This document shows positions 35,721-43,744 of a stretch of 64,000 bases of DNA, piece by piece. The DNA lies in contig KE159582.1 in NCBI GenBank assembly GCA_000403255.2, positions 596,793 to 660,792 of the forward strand, given 5' to 3'. The stretch's first letter is position 1, and each line of letters opens with the position of its first letter. This DNA comes from Lachnospiraceae bacterium 3-1 (GTDB lineage: Bacteria > Bacillota > Clostridia > Lachnospirales > Lachnospiraceae). The notes under the pieces were generated by a model that was given only the letters and a program-made list of their open reading frames with translations, searched no databases and was not told the origin of the DNA. A program made the position numbers and the translations under genes.

Positions 35721-36065
35721 ATGACAAAGATGGAAGAGACCGTTGCAGAGCGAAGGGCGTATGTAGACCAAATCCGTGCGTCATTTTATCCAGAGGAATC
35801 TGGTAGTGCCCAGACTGGAAAATCAGCGTTTTGGAAAAATTCTTCCTTTTCTGAGAATCAGGAAGGGGAAGGAGAAGCTAAATATTCCAGCCTTGGAATA
35901 CGTACCCTGATTGCATGTTTGATTTTTGCAGCTTTTGTGTATTGCGACCAAAAACAGATTACATTCCATCAATATAAAACCAAGGATGTTTGGAAGCAGA
36001 TCGAATGGAATCCATTGCCTTTGGAAGAATTGCAGGAAACCATAAAAATTTCATTGAGACAATAG
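35721..36065 (+). CDS. Small single-pass membrane protein, unknown function
   Basis: A 114-residue protein: a soluble N-terminal ~60 residues (MTKMEETVAERRAYVDQIRASFYPEESG), one membrane helix (IRTLIACLIFAAFVYC, ~62-77), and a short external tail (HQYKTKDVWKQIEWNPLPLEELQETIKISLRQ). I do not recognise a family. AGGAGAAG precedes ATG 35721, which supports a real gene. It is probably a lineage-specific membrane protein. Confidence 0.62.
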   Translation: MTKMEETVAERRAYVDQIRASFYPEESGSAQTGKSAFWKNSSFSENQEGEGEAKYSSLGIRTLIACLIFAAFVYCDQKQITFHQYKTKDVWKQIEWNPLPLEELQETIKISLRQ

Positions 36066-36188
36066 CTTGTTTGAGGGGAAAATCTGTTGTGTTCCAAAGG
36101 GCAGTGTGTTAATATGAGAAGCGGAAGTCAAAGGGCATGATGTTAGGAGGAAGAGGAACTACCAAAGTCAAAGGTTAAGGTGCTATTT

Positions 36189-36836
36189 ATGAAAAGGAAT
36201 TACCAAAAAGAATTAGACAAAATAATTGAAAACCAAAAAAAACAGCAATGGGTTCCAAAATTATTTTTACATAGCTGCTGTGCCCCTTGCAGCAGTTATG
36301 TACTGGAATACTTATCCCAATACTTTCAGATTACAGTATTTTATTATAATCCCAATATATACCCAAAGGAAGAGTATTTTAAGCGAGTGGAAGAACAGAA
36401 AAATTTTATTAGGCGTTTCCAGCAGGACATGTTTCAGATAAGGGAACAAAGAAGCTGCCATGAAATTAATTTTTTGGAAGGGATTTATGAGAAAGATAAG
36501 TTTTACCAGATGGCTTTGGGACTAGAAAAGCTGCCAGAGGGAGGGGAACGTTGTTTTCAATGTTATGAACTGCGTTTGCGGGAGACAGCAGCCAATGCCA
36601 AGAAATTTGGAATGGATTTTTTTACCACAACCTTATCCATCAGTCCATTGAAGAATGCGGAGAAACTCAACGAAATCGGAGAAAGGATAGCAGAGGAATA
36701 TGGCATACCTTACCTTACCTCGGATTTTAAGAAGCGAGAAGGATACAAACGTTCCGTAGAGCTTTCCAAGGAGTATGGAATGTATCGGCAGGACTATTGC
36801 GGATGTGTATTTTCGATGAAAGAGCGTGAGAGTTAA
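36189..36836 (+). CDS. queH: Epoxyqueuosine reductase QueH
   Basis: A 215-residue non-cobalamin epoxyqueuosine reductase (DUF208) for the last step of queuosine tRNA modification. The active-site and cluster cysteines are HSCCAPCSSY (Cys30, 31, 34), RCFQCYELRL (two more) and DYCGCVFSM. SDFKKREGYKRSVELSKEYGMYRQDYCGC is the typical C-terminus. ATG 36189 has AAGG at 8 nt; a GTG at 36180 is possible. Other queuosine genes are not in the window. Confidence 0.93.
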   Translation: MKRNYQKELDKIIENQKKQQWVPKLFLHSCCAPCSSYVLEYLSQYFQITVFYYNPNIYPKEEYFKRVEEQKNFIRRFQQDMFQIREQRSCHEINFLEGIYEKDKFYQMALGLEKLPEGGERCFQCYELRLRETAANAKKFGMDFFTTTLSISPLKNAEKLNEIGERIAEEYGIPYLTSDFKKREGYKRSVELSKEYGMYRQDYCGCVFSMKERES

Positions 36837-36864
36837 GAACGAAGAGAGAAAGAGGGAAATTATT

Positions 36865-38286
36865 ATGGCACAATTATGGGGCGGACGCTTTACCAAAGAA
36901 ACAGACCAGTTGGTCTATAACTTTAATGCGTCCATATCGTTTGACCAAAAATTTTATAAGCAGGATATGGAAGGCAGCATTGCCCATGTAAAAATGTTGG
37001 GAAAACAGGGGATTTTGTCAGAGGAAGAGACACAGGAAATTGTAAAATCCATCAAAGACATTTTGCAGGAGGTGGAGAAGGGAACCCTTGAAATTTCCCA
37101 GAAATATGAGGACATTCATAGCTTTGTAGAGGCAACGCTGATTGACCGTCTGGGAGACACTGGGAAGAAGCTGCATACAGGAAGGAGCAGAAATGATCAG
37201 GTGGCTCTGGATATGCGTCTTTATACCAGGCAAGAGGTACTAGAGACAGATGAATTGCTAAAAGAGTTGTTAAATGTAATTTTAACAATCATGGAAAATA
37301 ATCTAGATACTTATATGCCAGGGTTTACTCATTTGCAGAAGGCACAGCCGGTGACATTGGCTCACCACATGGGCGCATATTTTGAAATGTTCAAAAGGGA
37401 CCGTCAAAGAATGGAAGATATTTACCATAGGATGAATTATTGTCCCCTTGGCTGCGGAGCCCTGGCCGGGACTACATATCCTTTGGACCGATATGATACA
37501 GCAAAACGGATGGGCTTTGCGGGGCCTGCCTTAAATAGCATGGATGGAGTATCTGACCGAGATTATCTGATTGAATTTTTGTCTGCATTGTCCATCATTA
37601 TGATGCATTTGAGCCGGTTTTCCGAGGAGGTCATTATCTGGAACAGCAATGAATATCAATTTGTGGAGATTGATGATGCATACAGCACAGGAAGCAGCAT
37701 TATGCCTCAGAAAAAGAACCCAGATATTGCAGAGCTTGTGCGGGGAAAAACAGGACGCGTCTATGGCGCCTTGATTTCTTTGCTTACCACAATGAAAGGA
37801 ATTCCGTTGGCCTATAATAAGGACATGCAGGAGGATAAGGAATTAACCTTTGATGCGATAGATACGGTAAAAGGATGTCTGGCATTGTTTACAGGAATGC
37901 TTTCTACCATGAAATTTAAAAAGGAGCGGATGGAGGCCAGTGCCAAGCATGGCTTCACCAATGCTACAGATGCAGCGGATTATCTTGTAAATCATGGGGT
38001 GCCTTTTCGAGATGCCCATGGAATTGTGGGGAGGCTTGTTCTTTTTTGTATTGAGAAAAAAGCTGCCATTGATGATTTGTCATTAGAAGAATTGCAAAAG
38101 ATTAGTCCGGTTTTTGAAGCAGATATTTTTGAAGCAGTTTCCATGAAGACTTGTGTGGAAAAGAGGCTTACCATTGGGGCTCCTGGTCAGGAGGCTATGA
38201 AGAAAGTGATTGAACTGGAAAAAGAATATCTGGGTCAGGATTGGAAAACGAAACTGCAGGACTGGGAACAGGAATTGTTGAAATAG
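36865..38286 (+). CDS. argH: Argininosuccinate lyase
   Basis: A 473-residue enzyme of the fumarase/aspartase superfamily that splits argininosuccinate into arginine and fumarate. LWGGRFTKETDQLVYNFNASISFD opens it; EDIHSFVEATLIDRLGDTGKKLHTGRSRNDQVALDMRLY and the superfamily signature GSSIMPQKKNPDIAELVRGKTG (catalytic Ser region) are intact. ATG 36865 follows an AGAGGGAAA site; the longer frame to 36826 overlaps queH. argG is not adjacent. Confidence 0.97.
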   Translation: MAQLWGGRFTKETDQLVYNFNASISFDQKFYKQDMEGSIAHVKMLGKQGILSEEETQEIVKSIKDILQEVEKGTLEISQKYEDIHSFVEATLIDRLGDTGKKLHTGRSRNDQVALDMRLYTRQEVLETDELLKELLNVILTIMENNLDTYMPGFTHLQKAQPVTLAHHMGAYFEMFKRDRQRMEDIYHRMNYCPLGCGALAGTTYPLDRYDTAKRMGFAGPALNSMDGVSDRDYLIEFLSALSIIMMHLSRFSEEVIIWNSNEYQFVEIDDAYSTGSSIMPQKKNPDIAELVRGKTGRVYGALISLLTTMKGIPLAYNKDMQEDKELTFDAIDTVKGCLALFTGMLSTMKFKKERMEASAKHGFTNATDAADYLVNHGVPFRDAHGIVGRLVLFCIEKKAAIDDLSLEELQKISPVFEADIFEAVSMKTCVEKRLTIGAPGQEAMKKVIELEKEYLGQDWKTKLQDWEQELLK

Positions 38287-38496
38287 GCAGTCGGTTTGTT
38301 GAAGTTTGAGAACTGTCCGATTTTATCATATCCTAGAAGTTTTGTATAAAATGATAGGGGATATTTTGTTAAATTTGTATATTATACGGATTGCTTTTTT
38401 GGTTCTGATATATTAGGATATTTAGAAAAGACAAATGTTTGCGTGATGCGGACAGAAAATCCCAAAGAGAAATGGGAACAGTAAGGAGAATCTAAA

Positions 38497-39582
38497 ATGA
38501 GTGAAAAATTAAAGGTAGGAATTCTTGGTGGAACCGGAATGGTAGGACAGCGTTTTATTGCTTTCTTGGAGAATCACCCCTGGTTTGAGGTGACAACCAT
38601 TGCAGCAAGCCCTCGTTCTGCTGGTAAGCGATATGAGGATGCAGTGGGCGGCCGTTGGAAAATGGATACGCCTATGCCAGATGGGGTAAAAGATATTATT
38701 GTCATGAATGTGAATGAAGTGGAAGCAGTTGCGTCTAAAGTTGATTTTGTGTTCAGTGCAGTGGATATGTCAAAAGAAGAAATCAAAGCAATTGAGGAAG
38801 CTTATGCAAAAACAGAGACTCCAGTGGTTTCCAATAACAGCGCCCACAGATGGACGCCGGATGTACCTATGGTAGTGCCAGAACTCAATCCAGAGCATAT
38901 GAAGGTGATTGATTTCCAAAAGAAACGTCTGGGAACGGAACGAGGATTTGTGGCGGTAAAGCCTAACTGCTCCATCCAGTCTTATGCGCCTGTATTGACC
39001 GCATGGAAGGAATTTGAGCCCTATGAGGTGGTGGCAACTACGTATCAGGCAATTTCCGGAGCAGGAAAAACCTTCCAGGACTGGCCGGAAATGGAAGGAA
39101 ATATTATTCCCTATATTGCAGGAGAGGAAGAAAAATCGGAAAAAGAGCCTCTTCGTATCTGGGGAGCCATCAAAGACGGCGTAATTGTTCCAGCGGATGG
39201 CCCAGTAATTACCTGTCAGTGTATTCGTGTTCCGGTATTAAATGGACATACTGCGGCAGTATTTGTGAAATTTAAAAAGAAGCCGACCAAGGAACAGTTG
39301 ATTGAAAAATTAAGAAATTTCAGCGGTGCGCCCCAGGAATTAGAATTGCCAAGCGCTCCCAAGCATTTTATTCAGTACTTGGAGGAAGACAACCGGCCCC
39401 AGGTAACAGAAGATGTGAATTATGAAAATGGTATGGGAATCAGCGTGGGCCGATTGCGTGAGGATACGGTATACGACTGGAAATTTGTTGGATTGTCCCA
39501 CAATACGGTAAGAGGCGCAGCAGGAGGAGCAGTTCTGTGTGCGGAATTATTAAAAGCGCAGGGATATATTTCTGCAAAATAA
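38497..39582 (+). CDS. asd: Aspartate-semialdehyde dehydrogenase, archaeal/fungal-like type
   Basis: A 361-residue NADP-dependent enzyme of the lysine/threonine/methionine pathway. The N-terminal nucleotide-binding motif is VGILGGTGMVGQRFIAFLENHPWFEV, the catalytic Cys lies in VAVKPNCSIQSYAPVL, and the C-terminus has RVPVLNGHTAAVFVKF and SHNTVRGAAGGAV. The GTGMVGQR start and length mark the archaeal/fungal-type Asd rather than the Bacillus type. The 210-nt gap upstream is AT-rich with no lysine-riboswitch-like structure seen. AAGGAG precedes the ATG. Confidence 0.95.
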   Translation: MSEKLKVGILGGTGMVGQRFIAFLENHPWFEVTTIAASPRSAGKRYEDAVGGRWKMDTPMPDGVKDIIVMNVNEVEAVASKVDFVFSAVDMSKEEIKAIEEAYAKTETPVVSNNSAHRWTPDVPMVVPELNPEHMKVIDFQKKRLGTERGFVAVKPNCSIQSYAPVLTAWKEFEPYEVVATTYQAISGAGKTFQDWPEMEGNIIPYIAGEEEKSEKEPLRIWGAIKDGVIVPADGPVITCQCIRVPVLNGHTAAVFVKFKKKPTKEQLIEKLRNFSGAPQELELPSAPKHFIQYLEEDNRPQVTEDVNYENGMGISVGRLREDTVYDWKFVGLSHNTVRGAAGGAVLCAELLKAQGYISAK

Positions 39583-39607
39583 TAGAGTGAAAAGAGGAAT
39601 GTGTCAT

Positions 39608-39639
39608 TGCCCTGGTTTTCTGCAAAGAAGACCAGGGCA
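39608..39639 (+). terminator. asd: Intrinsic terminator of asd
   Basis: TGCCCTGGTTTTC (39608-39620) pairs with GAAGACCAGGGCA (39627-39639) around a 6-nt loop, 13 bp with one wobble, followed by GTTGTTAT. The MITE described next is inserted immediately after it. Confidence 0.8.
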
Positions 39640-39640
39640 G

Positions 39641-39816
39641 TTGTTATAGTAACAGTTCAGCCCTTTTGGCTCTGAAATAGAGCTTTATTCCAAGGATTTT
39701 CATACTGACAGTATAAAAATATGGAAATACCCATCCATATTTTTATTCTTACATCGAAAAATCCTTTGAATAAAGCAATGTAGAAAGTCAAAAGGGCTGA
39801 ACTGTTACTTGTTATA
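39641..39816. mobile_element. 160-bp MITE-like element with 20-bp TIRs and 8-bp target duplication
   Basis: Positions 39649-39668 (GTAACAGTTCAGCCCTTTTG) are perfectly inverted at 39789-39808. The element is flanked by an 8-bp direct repeat TTGTTATA (39641-39648 and 39809-39816), as expected for target-site duplication. Inside, GCTTTATTC-AAGGATTTT (from ~39682) and a matching inverted copy (~39757-39776) and ATAAAAATATGG/CCATATTTTTAT (~39712-39746) extend the palindrome. It carries no ORF and would need a transposase in trans. An 8-bp duplication occurs in several IS families, so the parent cannot be named. Confidence 0.85.
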
Positions 39817-39837
39817 CTGTGAAAACATTAACGATTC

Positions 39838-39866
39838 TTGCATTCTTGATTCTTTCCAGTTAAAAT
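39838..39866 (+). promoter_or_regulatory. Putative sigma-A promoter of the hydrogenase operon
   Basis: TTGCAT (39838-39843), 17-nt spacer, TAAAAT (39861-39866), about 70 nt before ATG 39937. It lies 22 nt downstream of the MITE, so the insertion has separated this promoter from older upstream sequence. Confidence 0.55.
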
Positions 39867-39936
39867 AGATAAAGAGAAGCAGAAAAAATGATAAATTTTT
39901 GTCAATCTCTACAAAAAATAATCAGGGAGAAAAAAT

Positions 39937-41769
39937 ATGAGTAGGTTATCAGTAATTTCTACAGACAAAGTAAATTCCACAACAGAAACACTGATGAAGG
40001 AATTTACGCAGCGGATTATTGCAAATCCTCCTGGAGTCTGTCCCGTTGACATGCAGCTTGCCTTTTTGAAGGTCTGCCACGCACAGACATGTGGTAAATG
40101 TGTGCCATGCCGTATTGGGCTTGGAATTTTAGAAGAGCTTCTGGAGAGTGTTTTGGATAATACGGCAACAATGGAAACACTTGGTTTAATTGAGCATACG
40201 GCAACGAATATTAAGAATTCTGCTGATTGTGCAATTGGATTTGAATCTGCCCGTATGGTATTGGCAGGGTTAGAGGGCTTCAAGGAGGATTATATTTCTC
40301 ATGTCAAGGAGCATCAATGTACGGGAACCTTTGAACAGCCAATTCCATGTGTGACCCTTTGTCCGGCAAATGTGGATATTCCAGGATATGTTGCTCTGGC
40401 TGGAGGAGGACGGTGCGAGGATGCGGTACGGCTGATTCGCAAAGACAATCCGTTCCCAACGGCGTGTGCACTGATTTGTGAGCATCCCTGTGAGATCAGA
40501 TGCCGCAGAAATATGATTGATGATTCCATCAATATCCGAGGCATTAAACATTATGTTATGGATAAGGCCAATGCAAGTGAGGTTCCAGTCCCCTCCTGTG
40601 CAGAGCCTACTGGCAGAAAAGTTGCAATTATAGGCGGAGGCCCCTCTGGCTTGACAGCAGCATATTTCCTACAGTTGATGGGACATCAGACAACGGTATT
40701 TGAAGAAAAGGCGCAGCTTGGCGGTATGCTGCGTTATGGTATTCCAAATTATCGTTTTCCCCGGGAGAGATTGCAAGAAGATATTGACGCGATTCTTTCT
40801 ACTGGCGTAGAAGTGAAATTACATGCATCCGTTGGAACGGATGAATTGAAAGAGATCAATGATACATATGATGCAGTTTATATTGCCATTGGCGCCCATG
40901 CGGAGAAACGGTTAGATTTGGAAGGAGAGGACAGCGGAAATGTAATTTCAGCTGTGGATATGCTACGTGAAATTGGGGATGACAAGTATCCAGATTTTAC
41001 TGGAAAGAGAATCATTGTTGTAGGCGGCGGCAATGTGGCCATGGATTGTGCAAGAACAGCAATTCGTTCCAATGCAAAGACAGTCAGCATTGTGTACCGC
41101 AGACGGAAAGAAGATATGACGGCGTTGCCAGCAGAGGTGGAGGGAGCCATTGCAGAAGGGATTGAGCTTCTGACCTTAAAGGCGCCTTTGCGGATTGAGA
41201 AGGATGAGGCAGGGAATGCAACTGCATTGTGGGTACAGCCACAGATTATTGGACAGGTAAGAGGCGGACGGCCTTCCCCAAGAAAGGCGGATAAAGCAGA
41301 GGAACGACTGGAATGTGATATCATTCTGATGGCTGTGGGACAGGAGATTATTTCGGAACCCTTTGCCCAGGCAGGAATTTCCGTGAAGCGTGGAAAGCTA
41401 CAGGCAGATGCATCTGGTGCATTAAACCGTGTAGGTATGTATGCAGGTGGAGATTGCGTATCCGGTCCAGCAACTGTAATCAAAGCAATTGCGGCTGGAA
41501 AGGTAGCAGCAGCAAATATTGATGAATTCTTTGGATATCATCATGAGATTTCTGTGGATGTGGAGATACCAGAACCATTGTTGAATGATAAGATTCCATG
41601 CGGCCGTGTAAATCTGGGAGAAAAAGAATCCTGGGCCCGCAAGGATAATTTCGAAGGCATTGAATATACCATGAGTGATGAAGAAGCGTATCAGGAAGCA
41701 AGCCGCTGCTTGCGATGCGACCGTCATGGATGTAGCGTATTGAGAGGAGGCAGACAGGAAAAATGGTAA
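39937..41769 (+). CDS. NuoF-type Fe-S domain fused to GltD/NfnB-like NAD(P)H flavoprotein, hydrogenase partner
   Basis: A 610-residue iron-sulfur flavoprotein. Residues ~45-110 match the C-terminal 4Fe-4S domain of NuoF (TCGKCVPCRIG with Cys52, 55, 58 and later Cys98). ~135-600 is a GltD-like module: cluster cysteines CVTLCPANVDIPGY and CALICEHPCEIRCRR, FAD site VAIIGGGPSGLTAAYFLQ, NAD(P)H site IIVVGGGNVAMDCARTA, and the C-terminal ACVGGDCVSGPATV-type segment (here YAGGDCVSGPATVIKAIAAGK). It lacks the FMN-binding half of NuoF. It overlaps the hydrogenase gene by 7 nt and probably passes electrons between NAD(P)H and the hydrogenase. Bifurcation is possible but unproven. Confidence 0.88.
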   Translation: MSRLSVISTDKVNSTTETLMKEFTQRIIANPPGVCPVDMQLAFLKVCHAQTCGKCVPCRIGLGILEELLESVLDNTATMETLGLIEHTATNIKNSADCAIGFESARMVLAGLEGFKEDYISHVKEHQCTGTFEQPIPCVTLCPANVDIPGYVALAGGGRCEDAVRLIRKDNPFPTACALICEHPCEIRCRRNMIDDSINIRGIKHYVMDKANASEVPVPSCAEPTGRKVAIIGGGPSGLTAAYFLQLMGHQTTVFEEKAQLGGMLRYGIPNYRFPRERLQEDIDAILSTGVEVKLHASVGTDELKEINDTYDAVYIAIGAHAEKRLDLEGEDSGNVISAVDMLREIGDDKYPDFTGKRIIVVGGGNVAMDCARTAIRSNAKTVSIVYRRRKEDMTALPAEVEGAIAEGIELLTLKAPLRIEKDEAGNATALWVQPQIIGQVRGGRPSPRKADKAEERLECDIILMAVGQEIISEPFAQAGISVKRGKLQADASGALNRVGMYAGGDCVSGPATVIKAIAAGKVAAANIDEFFGYHHEISVDVEIPEPLLNDKIPCGRVNLGEKESWARKDNFEGIEYTMSDEEAYQEASRCLRCDRHGCSVLRGGRQEKW

Positions 41770-43502
41770 ATTTGACAATCGATCACAAAGAAGTGCAAGT
41801 GCCAGAAGGCGCTACAATTTTGCAGGCCGCTGCCACTGCTGGAGTTGAAATTCCAACTCTCTGTTTCCTAAAAGAATTAAATGAGATCGGAGCCTGCCGT
41901 ATCTGTTGTGTGGAAATTGAAGGGAAGGAGGCGCTTGTGGCATCCTGCAATACTAAGGTAGAGGAAGGCATGGTTGTGTATACCAGCAGCTTGAAAGCAC
42001 ATTATGCCCGCAGGATGAATTTACAGATTATCCTTTCCCAGCATGATTTTCGCTGTGCAGCCTGCCAGCGGAACGGAAGCTGCGCCTTACAGAAAATTTG
42101 TGCAGATATGAATATCAATGACGTACCTTTTGAGCAGGATTATGAGATGAGGAGCTGGGATTTAAGATTTCCTTTGATTCGAAATGCCAGCAAATGTATC
42201 AAATGTATGCGATGCGTACAGATCTGTGATAAGATACAATCTTTGGGGATTTGGGATATTGTGAATACAGGAAAGCGTACCAGCGTAGGTGTGTCAAAAA
42301 TGCGTAAAATTGCAGAGGCAGATTGCGCATTATGTGGACAGTGTATTACCCATTGTCCTACTGGCGCGCTTCGGGAGCGTGATGACGTCCGTAAAGTAAT
42401 GGATGCGGTGAATGATCCAGAGAAAATTGTTGTAGTGCAGATTGCTCCGGCTGTACGTGCTGCATGGGGAGAGGGTCTTGGGCTTCCAGAAAAAATGGCA
42501 ACAGAAAAGCGTATGGCAGCAGCAGCCCGTGCATTGGGGATGGATTATGTCTTTGATACTAACTTTAGCGCAGATTTGACCATTATGGAGGAAGCGACAG
42601 AGTTTTTGGAGCGCATGACTCACCAGGAAGAATATCAGTGGCCCATGTTTACCTCCTGTTGTCCAGGATGGGTGCGGTTTATAAAGTCACAATATCCAGA
42701 CATGACAAAGCAATTGTCCACTGCCAAATCACCCCAGCAGATGTTTGGCGCTGTTGCAAAAACTTATTTTGCAGAAAAAGTATTGGATGTAGATCCTGAT
42801 AGAATTTTCTGTGTATCCATTATGCCTTGTACTGCGAAGAAAGCAGAGTGTGAATTACCCAATATCAACGATGCAGGTGCAGGAAAGGATGTTGATGTGG
42901 TTCTTACCACAAGAGAATTTGACCGGATGCTGCGGTCTGAACTGATTTGCCCAGAGAATTTAGAGGAAGAAGAATTTGATTCACCCTTGGGTACTGGCTC
43001 TGGCGCAGCCGTTATTTTTGGCGCTACAGGAGGCGTTATGGAGGCGGCTCTTCGGACGGCTTATTATACATTGAAGAAAGAAAATCCCAAACCAGACACA
43101 TTTAAAATGGTACGAGGGCTTGACGGCGTTAAGGAACTGAAAACAGAAATAGCAGGAATTCCAATCCGAGGCGCTGTAGTACATGGTCTGGGAAATACAA
43201 GAAAATTGATGGAACGGATTATTTCCGGGGAAGCAGAGTACGATTTTGTGGAAGTTATGGCCTGTCCAGGAGGATGTGCAGGGGGCGGCGGACAGCCAAT
43301 CACAGAAGGACGTGAAATGGCGGGCGAACGAGGAAACAAGCTTTATCAGTTAGATAAAAAGAATCCTCTTCGATTCTCCCATGAGAATCCTTCAGTACGG
43401 GCCTTGTACAGCCAATATTTGGAAAAACCCCTTTCCCATAAATCTCATGAGCTGTTACATACAGATCATCTCGGCTGGAATATGCCATCCAAAAAGGTAT
43501 AA
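41763..43502 (+). CDS. hydA: [FeFe]-hydrogenase catalytic subunit, group A
   Basis: A 579-residue enzyme. A plant-type 2Fe-2S domain (Cys34, 45, 48, 62), a His-Cys3 4Fe-4S site (HDFRCAACQRNGSC, 94-107), and two ferredoxin-type clusters (CIKCMRCVQIC; CALCGQCITHC) lead to the H-cluster domain. All three H-cluster motifs are intact: FTSCCPGW (297-303), IMPCTAKKAE (353-362) and MACPGGCAGGGGQP (~500). It makes or consumes H2 in the cytoplasm. Hyd maturases (HydE, F, G) are not in the window. Translational coupling to the upstream flavoprotein implies a two-subunit complex. Confidence 0.96.
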   Translation: MVNLTIDHKEVQVPEGATILQAAATAGVEIPTLCFLKELNEIGACRICCVEIEGKEALVASCNTKVEEGMVVYTSSLKAHYARRMNLQIILSQHDFRCAACQRNGSCALQKICADMNINDVPFEQDYEMRSWDLRFPLIRNASKCIKCMRCVQICDKIQSLGIWDIVNTGKRTSVGVSKMRKIAEADCALCGQCITHCPTGALRERDDVRKVMDAVNDPEKIVVVQIAPAVRAAWGEGLGLPEKMATEKRMAAAARALGMDYVFDTNFSADLTIMEEATEFLERMTHQEEYQWPMFTSCCPGWVRFIKSQYPDMTKQLSTAKSPQQMFGAVAKTYFAEKVLDVDPDRIFCVSIMPCTAKKAECELPNINDAGAGKDVDVVLTTREFDRMLRSELICPENLEEEEFDSPLGTGSGAAVIFGATGGVMEAALRTAYYTLKKENPKPDTFKMVRGLDGVKELKTEIAGIPIRGAVVHGLGNTRKLMERIISGEAEYDFVEVMACPGGCAGGGGQPITEGREMAGERGNKLYQLDKKNPLRFSHENPSVRALYSQYLEKPLSHKSHELLHTDHLGWNMPSKKV

Positions 43503-43525
43503 ACAGAAAGATAAGTAAAAAGAAG

Positions 43526-43625
43526 AGGGCTGACAGAAAATGGTATTTCCTACTATATATAGATGCAATACACAGATATTTAAACTATATATAGTAGAAT
43601 CTGCAGTGTTTTTTGCCAGTCCTTT
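43526..43625 (+). terminator. Long hairpin terminator of the hydrogenase operon
   Basis: A perfect 13-bp inverted repeat CTACTATATATAG (43550-43562) / CTATATATAGTAG (43585-43597) encloses 22 nt. Outer arms GGGCTGACAGAAAA (~43527-43540) and TTTTTTGCCAGTCC (~43609-43622) also pair imperfectly, and TTTTT follows. The complete structure is about 100 nt. No flanking direct repeat was seen, so it is read as a terminator rather than a MITE. Confidence 0.65.
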
Positions 43626-43648
43626 TTGAAAGCGGCTAGGAAAAAGTG

Positions 43649-43677
43649 TTGTAAAAGAAGTTAAATCGTGATATGAT
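43649..43677 (+). promoter_or_regulatory. Sigma-A promoter for the DUF234 ATPase and topB
   Basis: TTGTAA (43649-43654), 17-nt spacer, TATGAT (43672-43677), 67 nt upstream of ATG 43745. Confidence 0.65.
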
Positions 43678-43744
43678 ACAAAAGTAGGAATCCACAGAGG
43701 ATGAGAACAAAATAGACACGGGAGGCCGGAGAACGGATACGGTT

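Noticed and set aside
38287..38496. Lysine riboswitch before asd
   Set aside because: The gap is AT-rich and lacks the conserved multi-helix core; no confident structure was found.
39909..40283. Minus-strand ORF across the start of the hydrogenase flavoprotein
   Set aside because: Antisense to a clearly conserved gene; composition is an artefact of the opposite frame.
40878..41483. 201-codon minus-strand ORF inside the flavoprotein gene
   Set aside because: Shadow of the conserved FAD/NAD(P)H domains; no RBS or family match.
43550..43597. Second MITE after the hydrogenase genes
   Set aside because: No target-site duplication flanks the inverted repeat, and a U tract follows as in a terminator.
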